This document shows positions 6,824 through 8,424 of a DNA stretch of 8,424 nt, piece after piece. This DNA is from Acidobacteriota bacterium (GTDB lineage: Bacteria; Acidobacteriota; UBA890). The stretch spans positions 1 to 8,424 of the forward strand of contig JAUWTE010000108.1 in assembly GCA_030609765.1 (NCBI GenBank), read 5' to 3'. A program made the translations under genes and the position numbers. Position 1 is the stretch's first letter; every line of letters begins with the position of its first letter. The notes below the pieces were generated by a model. The model was not told the origin of the DNA. It did not search any database and saw nothing but the letters and a program-made list of their open reading frames with translations.

Positions 6824-7268
6824 CGAAAATTTCAGCCGTGAGTTGATGAGTCAGAACGGCGTGTCGAATGAGGCCGTCCATGAGATTCGCAGGCAGCAGG
6901 CCAGAAGTCTGGTGCTCGCCGAGAAGCGCAAGGTAGGCAGGGTCAGGGCGATCTGCATTGGCGCCTGGGCCCTTACCGTCGTGGTGATGTTCTCTTCCAT
7001 GGCGCTGGCAACGCTCTTTCTTTTTACACGCCAAGAAGGCGAGATCTCGATGCGCATGATCGTTCTTGCGGCGAGCCTGCTGGGGATGTTCGGGATGGTT
7101 GGGTTCCTGGTGGCCATCGTCAGCTCGGTGGCCTGGTACTTCAGCGCCCGCACGGCGGGCCTGACGGCGATCGATGCCCGTCTCGGCGAGCTCGAGACCA
7201 TCCTCAGGGCCGAGGCCGAGAAGGCACGTCAGGAAAACGAGGAGGTCGGCGAGGCTCGCGAAGGCTAG
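6813..7268 (+). CDS. Small two-helix membrane protein co-encoded with the sigma factor; candidate anti-sigma or sensor
   Basis: I do not recognise a named family for this 151-residue protein. It has a polar N-terminal region (1-45) ending in a basic stretch (RRQQARSLVLAEKRKVGRVR, 26-45) and a membrane helix at about 46-72. A 9-residue loop (TRQEGEISM) follows, then a second helix at about 82-110 and a charged, Glu/Arg-rich C-terminal helix (116-148) that looks able to form a coiled coil. By the positive-inside rule both ends should be cytoplasmic. There is no cysteine-histidine ZAS motif, so it is not a classical zinc anti-sigma factor. Its start overlaps the sigma gene by 11 nt and has its own AGGAGG, the arrangement usual for a sigma/anti-sigma pair. 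The inferred role is holding the sigma factor at the membrane and releasing it on an envelope signal; an unrelated membrane role cannot be excluded. The stop codon lies inside the start of a repeat copy. Confidence 0.85.
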   Translation: MNGSENFSRELMSQNGVSNEAVHEIRRQQARSLVLAEKRKVGRVRAICIGAWALTVVVMFSSMALATLFLFTRQEGEISMRMIVLAASLLGMFGMVGFLVAIVSSVAWYFSARTAGLTAIDARLGELETILRAEAEKARQENEEVGEAREG

Positions 7269-7290
7269 CCTGGGTTTCTCAACGGGTCGT
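7265..7290 (+). repeat. Partial copy of the palindromic element
   Basis: TTTCTCAACGGGTCGT (7275-7290) is an exact 16-nt match to the minus strand of 956-971, in the right half of the 917-979 element. The preceding bases CTAGCCTGGG match CTAGTCCGGA (915-924) at 7 of 10 positions. There is no complementary second arm nearby, so this is a half element. It starts within the stop codon of the two-helix protein gene and lies in the 68-nt convergent gap before the protease gene. I see no clear intrinsic terminator in that gap. Confidence 0.6.
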
Positions 7291-7336
7291 GAAGCGAGCG
7301 GGTGCCAGGGCAGTTCATCGCCAGGGCGTAGGCCTC

Positions 7337-8263
7337 TCAGTGCTCGAGCCACTCCTCCGGGTATTCACGATCGTCGCGCGGCACCCGCAGGCGCAGGTTC
7401 TCTCGACCGACGTATAGGGTCTCGCTATCGAGGTCGCTGGCATGTCGCGCGATCCAGGCTCGGATCTGGGAGACCCTGTCCCGCGAGGCGGGGTGCGTCT
7501 GCCCGTATGAACCGAGCACATCGCCGAGCGCCCCTACTACTTCTCCAGCCGGCGTTTTCGCCGGTGCGGGTCTTCGCTCTCCATGCTCGATGGCCAGACG
7601 CTCGAACAGGGTCACCGCAGCGCGGGGATCGTAGCCAGCCTGGAGAGCGAGGCTAACGCCATGCTCGTCGGCCTGCTCCTCCTGATACTGACGGTAGCCT
7701 GCGGCGACCAAGCGGCGGAGGATCTCGATCACCGCACCCACCTCACCGATGCCTACCTTCTCGAGCGTCAGCACATACTGGTAACGCTCGATGCAGTGCC
7801 GCAGATCCACATGTGACATCTCGTGACCGAGAATAGCGGCCAGCTCGGCCTCAGATTCAATGAAGCCTTCCAGCATCGATGTCGTGATGAAGACATGGCC
7901 GCCCGGCAGGGCAAAAGCGTTGACGGCCTCCGAGACGACGACGTGAAATCGGTAATCAATGTCCTGCCTTTCGACGAACGGTAGCATCGACTCGCCCACC
8001 TTCCTCACGTAGTAGCTCCACTCAGGGTCGCCTTGCCACTTGCTCGTGATCTCGGCTGCCAGCTCGTCGCCGACGCGCGTCTCCTCTTCGCCAGAGACAC
8101 GGGTGAGCTGCAGGGCCGAACGGTCCACGTCCCACACCAGATCTGCCCAGATCTCCGCGACCGAGTCGAGCCCCACTTTCTGGTCGACCTCACCGAGCCA
8201 TACGAAGAGCCCGGCAGCGAGAAAGACGGCCACGATCACGATCAGGCGTGTGCGCTGAGACAT
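7337..8263 (-). CDS. Membrane-anchored M48-family zinc metalloprotease
   Basis: This 308-residue protein has a short basic start and a hydrophobic helix (about 7-23) with no lipobox cysteine. That fits an uncleaved anchor or signal peptide placing the catalytic domain outside the membrane. The M48 domain spans about 60-270. NAFALPGGHVFITTSML (115-131) is the conserved strand before the active site. HEMSH (147-151) holds the zinc ligands H147 and H151 and catalytic E148, followed by R155-H156. EEQAD (195-199) supplies the third ligand E195 and the partner D199. THP (256-258) gives H257, in the place of the histidine switch of BepA. The last 40 residues are charged and show no TPR repeats, so it is closer to the LoiP/OMA1-like core than to full BepA. 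The likely role is degradation or quality control of envelope proteins. It is convergent with the sigma operon and lies 36 nt downstream of a DUF2339-like gene, probably in one transcript with it. Confidence 0.93.
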   Translation of the reverse strand: MSQRTRLIVIVAVFLAAGLFVWLGEVDQKVGLDSVAEIWADLVWDVDRSALQLTRVSGEEETRVGDELAAEITSKWQGDPEWSYYVRKVGESMLPFVERQDIDYRFHVVVSEAVNAFALPGGHVFITTSMLEGFIESEAELAAILGHEMSHVDLRHCIERYQYVLTLEKVGIGEVGAVIEILRRLVAAGYRQYQEEQADEHGVSLALQAGYDPRAAVTLFERLAIEHGERRPAPAKTPAGEVVGALGDVLGSYGQTHPASRDRVSQIRAWIARHASDLDSETLYVGRENLRLRVPRDDREYPEEWLEH

Positions 8264-8270
8264 GACGGTT

Positions 8271-8276
8271 CCTCCC
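8271..8276 (-). promoter_or_regulatory. Ribosome binding site of the M48 protease
   Basis: GGGAGG on the minus strand lies 7 nt upstream of the ATG at 8263. This is a near-ideal site, and it fixes the start codon so that the N-terminal hydrophobic anchor is included. Confidence 0.75.
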
Positions 8277-8299
8277 GCGCGGCATTCTCCCGCCGCACG

Positions 8300-8424
8300 C
8301 TACAAGTAGCGGCGAATCTGCTCCTTGTAGCGCGTGTAGATCAAAGAGACACCGAGCAACAGCAGACCGAGGATGATGAACGACAAGATCTTGTATATGG
8401 TGTCGAGCTCCTGCATGTCGTAGG
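8300..8424 (-). CDS. C-terminus of a probable DUF2339 membrane protein (runs off the right edge)
   Basis: The last 40 residues before a TAG stop are visible; the frame is open to the window edge. The sequence reads LDTIYKILSFIILGLLLLGV, then SLIYTRYKEQIRRYL. This is a single hydrophobic helix followed by a basic tail. It resembles the last helix of DUF2339 proteins, long multi-pass membrane proteins of unknown function, which commonly end in a D-x-x-Y-R-I-L-S-F type helix and a short basic tail. The match rests on memory of the family and on a short fragment. A free-standing small protein starting at the ATG at 8418-8416 is possible but less likely, because the frame continues upstream. The gene is followed after 36 nt by the M48 protease on the same strand. 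Confidence 0.65.
   Translation of the reverse strand, partial: YDMQELDTIYKILSFIILGLLLLGVSLIYTRYKEQIRRYL

Noticed and set aside
6753..7352. A 199-codon minus-strand open frame opposite the two-helix protein.
   Set aside because: The plus-strand frame has a strong ribosome site, operon overlap and clear membrane helices; the minus frame is His/Arg/Pro-rich shadow sequence.
8298..8332. A 9-nt inverted repeat (CGCTACAAG and CTTGTAGCG) at the end of the DUF2339-like gene.
   Set aside because: Both arms are inside or at the end of coding sequence and arise largely from repeated Arg-Tyr codons; no U-tract follows.

Overview
The window is a GC-rich bacterial segment. The three large permeases look like the ADOP type (acidobacterial duplicated orphan permease: FtsX/MacB-like, about 800 aa, two permease halves, no fused ATPase). 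This points to Acidobacteriota or a related soil or marine phylum such as Gemmatimonadota. The assignment is an inference from gene content; there is no rRNA or other marker gene here.

Left two-thirds (1-6072, minus strand): three tandem paralogous orphan ABC permeases. In reading order they are 6072-3607 (821 aa), 3516-1051 (821 aa) and 903-<1 (first 301 residues, cut by the window edge). No ABC ATPase is visible. Between the second and third permease, positions 904-1050 hold a 63-nt palindromic element with perfect 16-nt arms and a candidate ECF-type promoter.

Centre (6073-7268): a 187-bp divergent intergenic region, then a plus-strand two-gene operon. It encodes an ECF-type sigma factor (6260-6823) and an overlapping small protein with two membrane helices (6813-7268). 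The notable signal is in the divergent region. A perfect 10-bp inverted repeat places the same ECF-like -35 box (CCTTGAACTT) on both strands. Each copy is followed, after an identical 14-nt spacing, by a CGTC-type -10 box (CGTCCTTA rightward, CGTCACTA leftward). The simplest reading is two back-to-back promoters for one sigma factor, one driving its own operon and one driving the permease array. The two-helix protein would then be a non-canonical anti-sigma factor or sensor. A third GGAAC-N17-CGTC match lies just upstream of the third permease.

Right end (7337-8424, minus strand): a membrane-anchored M48 zinc metalloprotease, convergent with the sigma operon, and upstream of it the last 40 residues of what looks like a DUF2339 multi-pass membrane protein. 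A partial copy of the palindromic element lies at the 3' end of the sigma operon (7265-7290). No RNA genes, CRISPR arrays or transposase genes are visible. No gene-free stretch exceeds about 190 bases.
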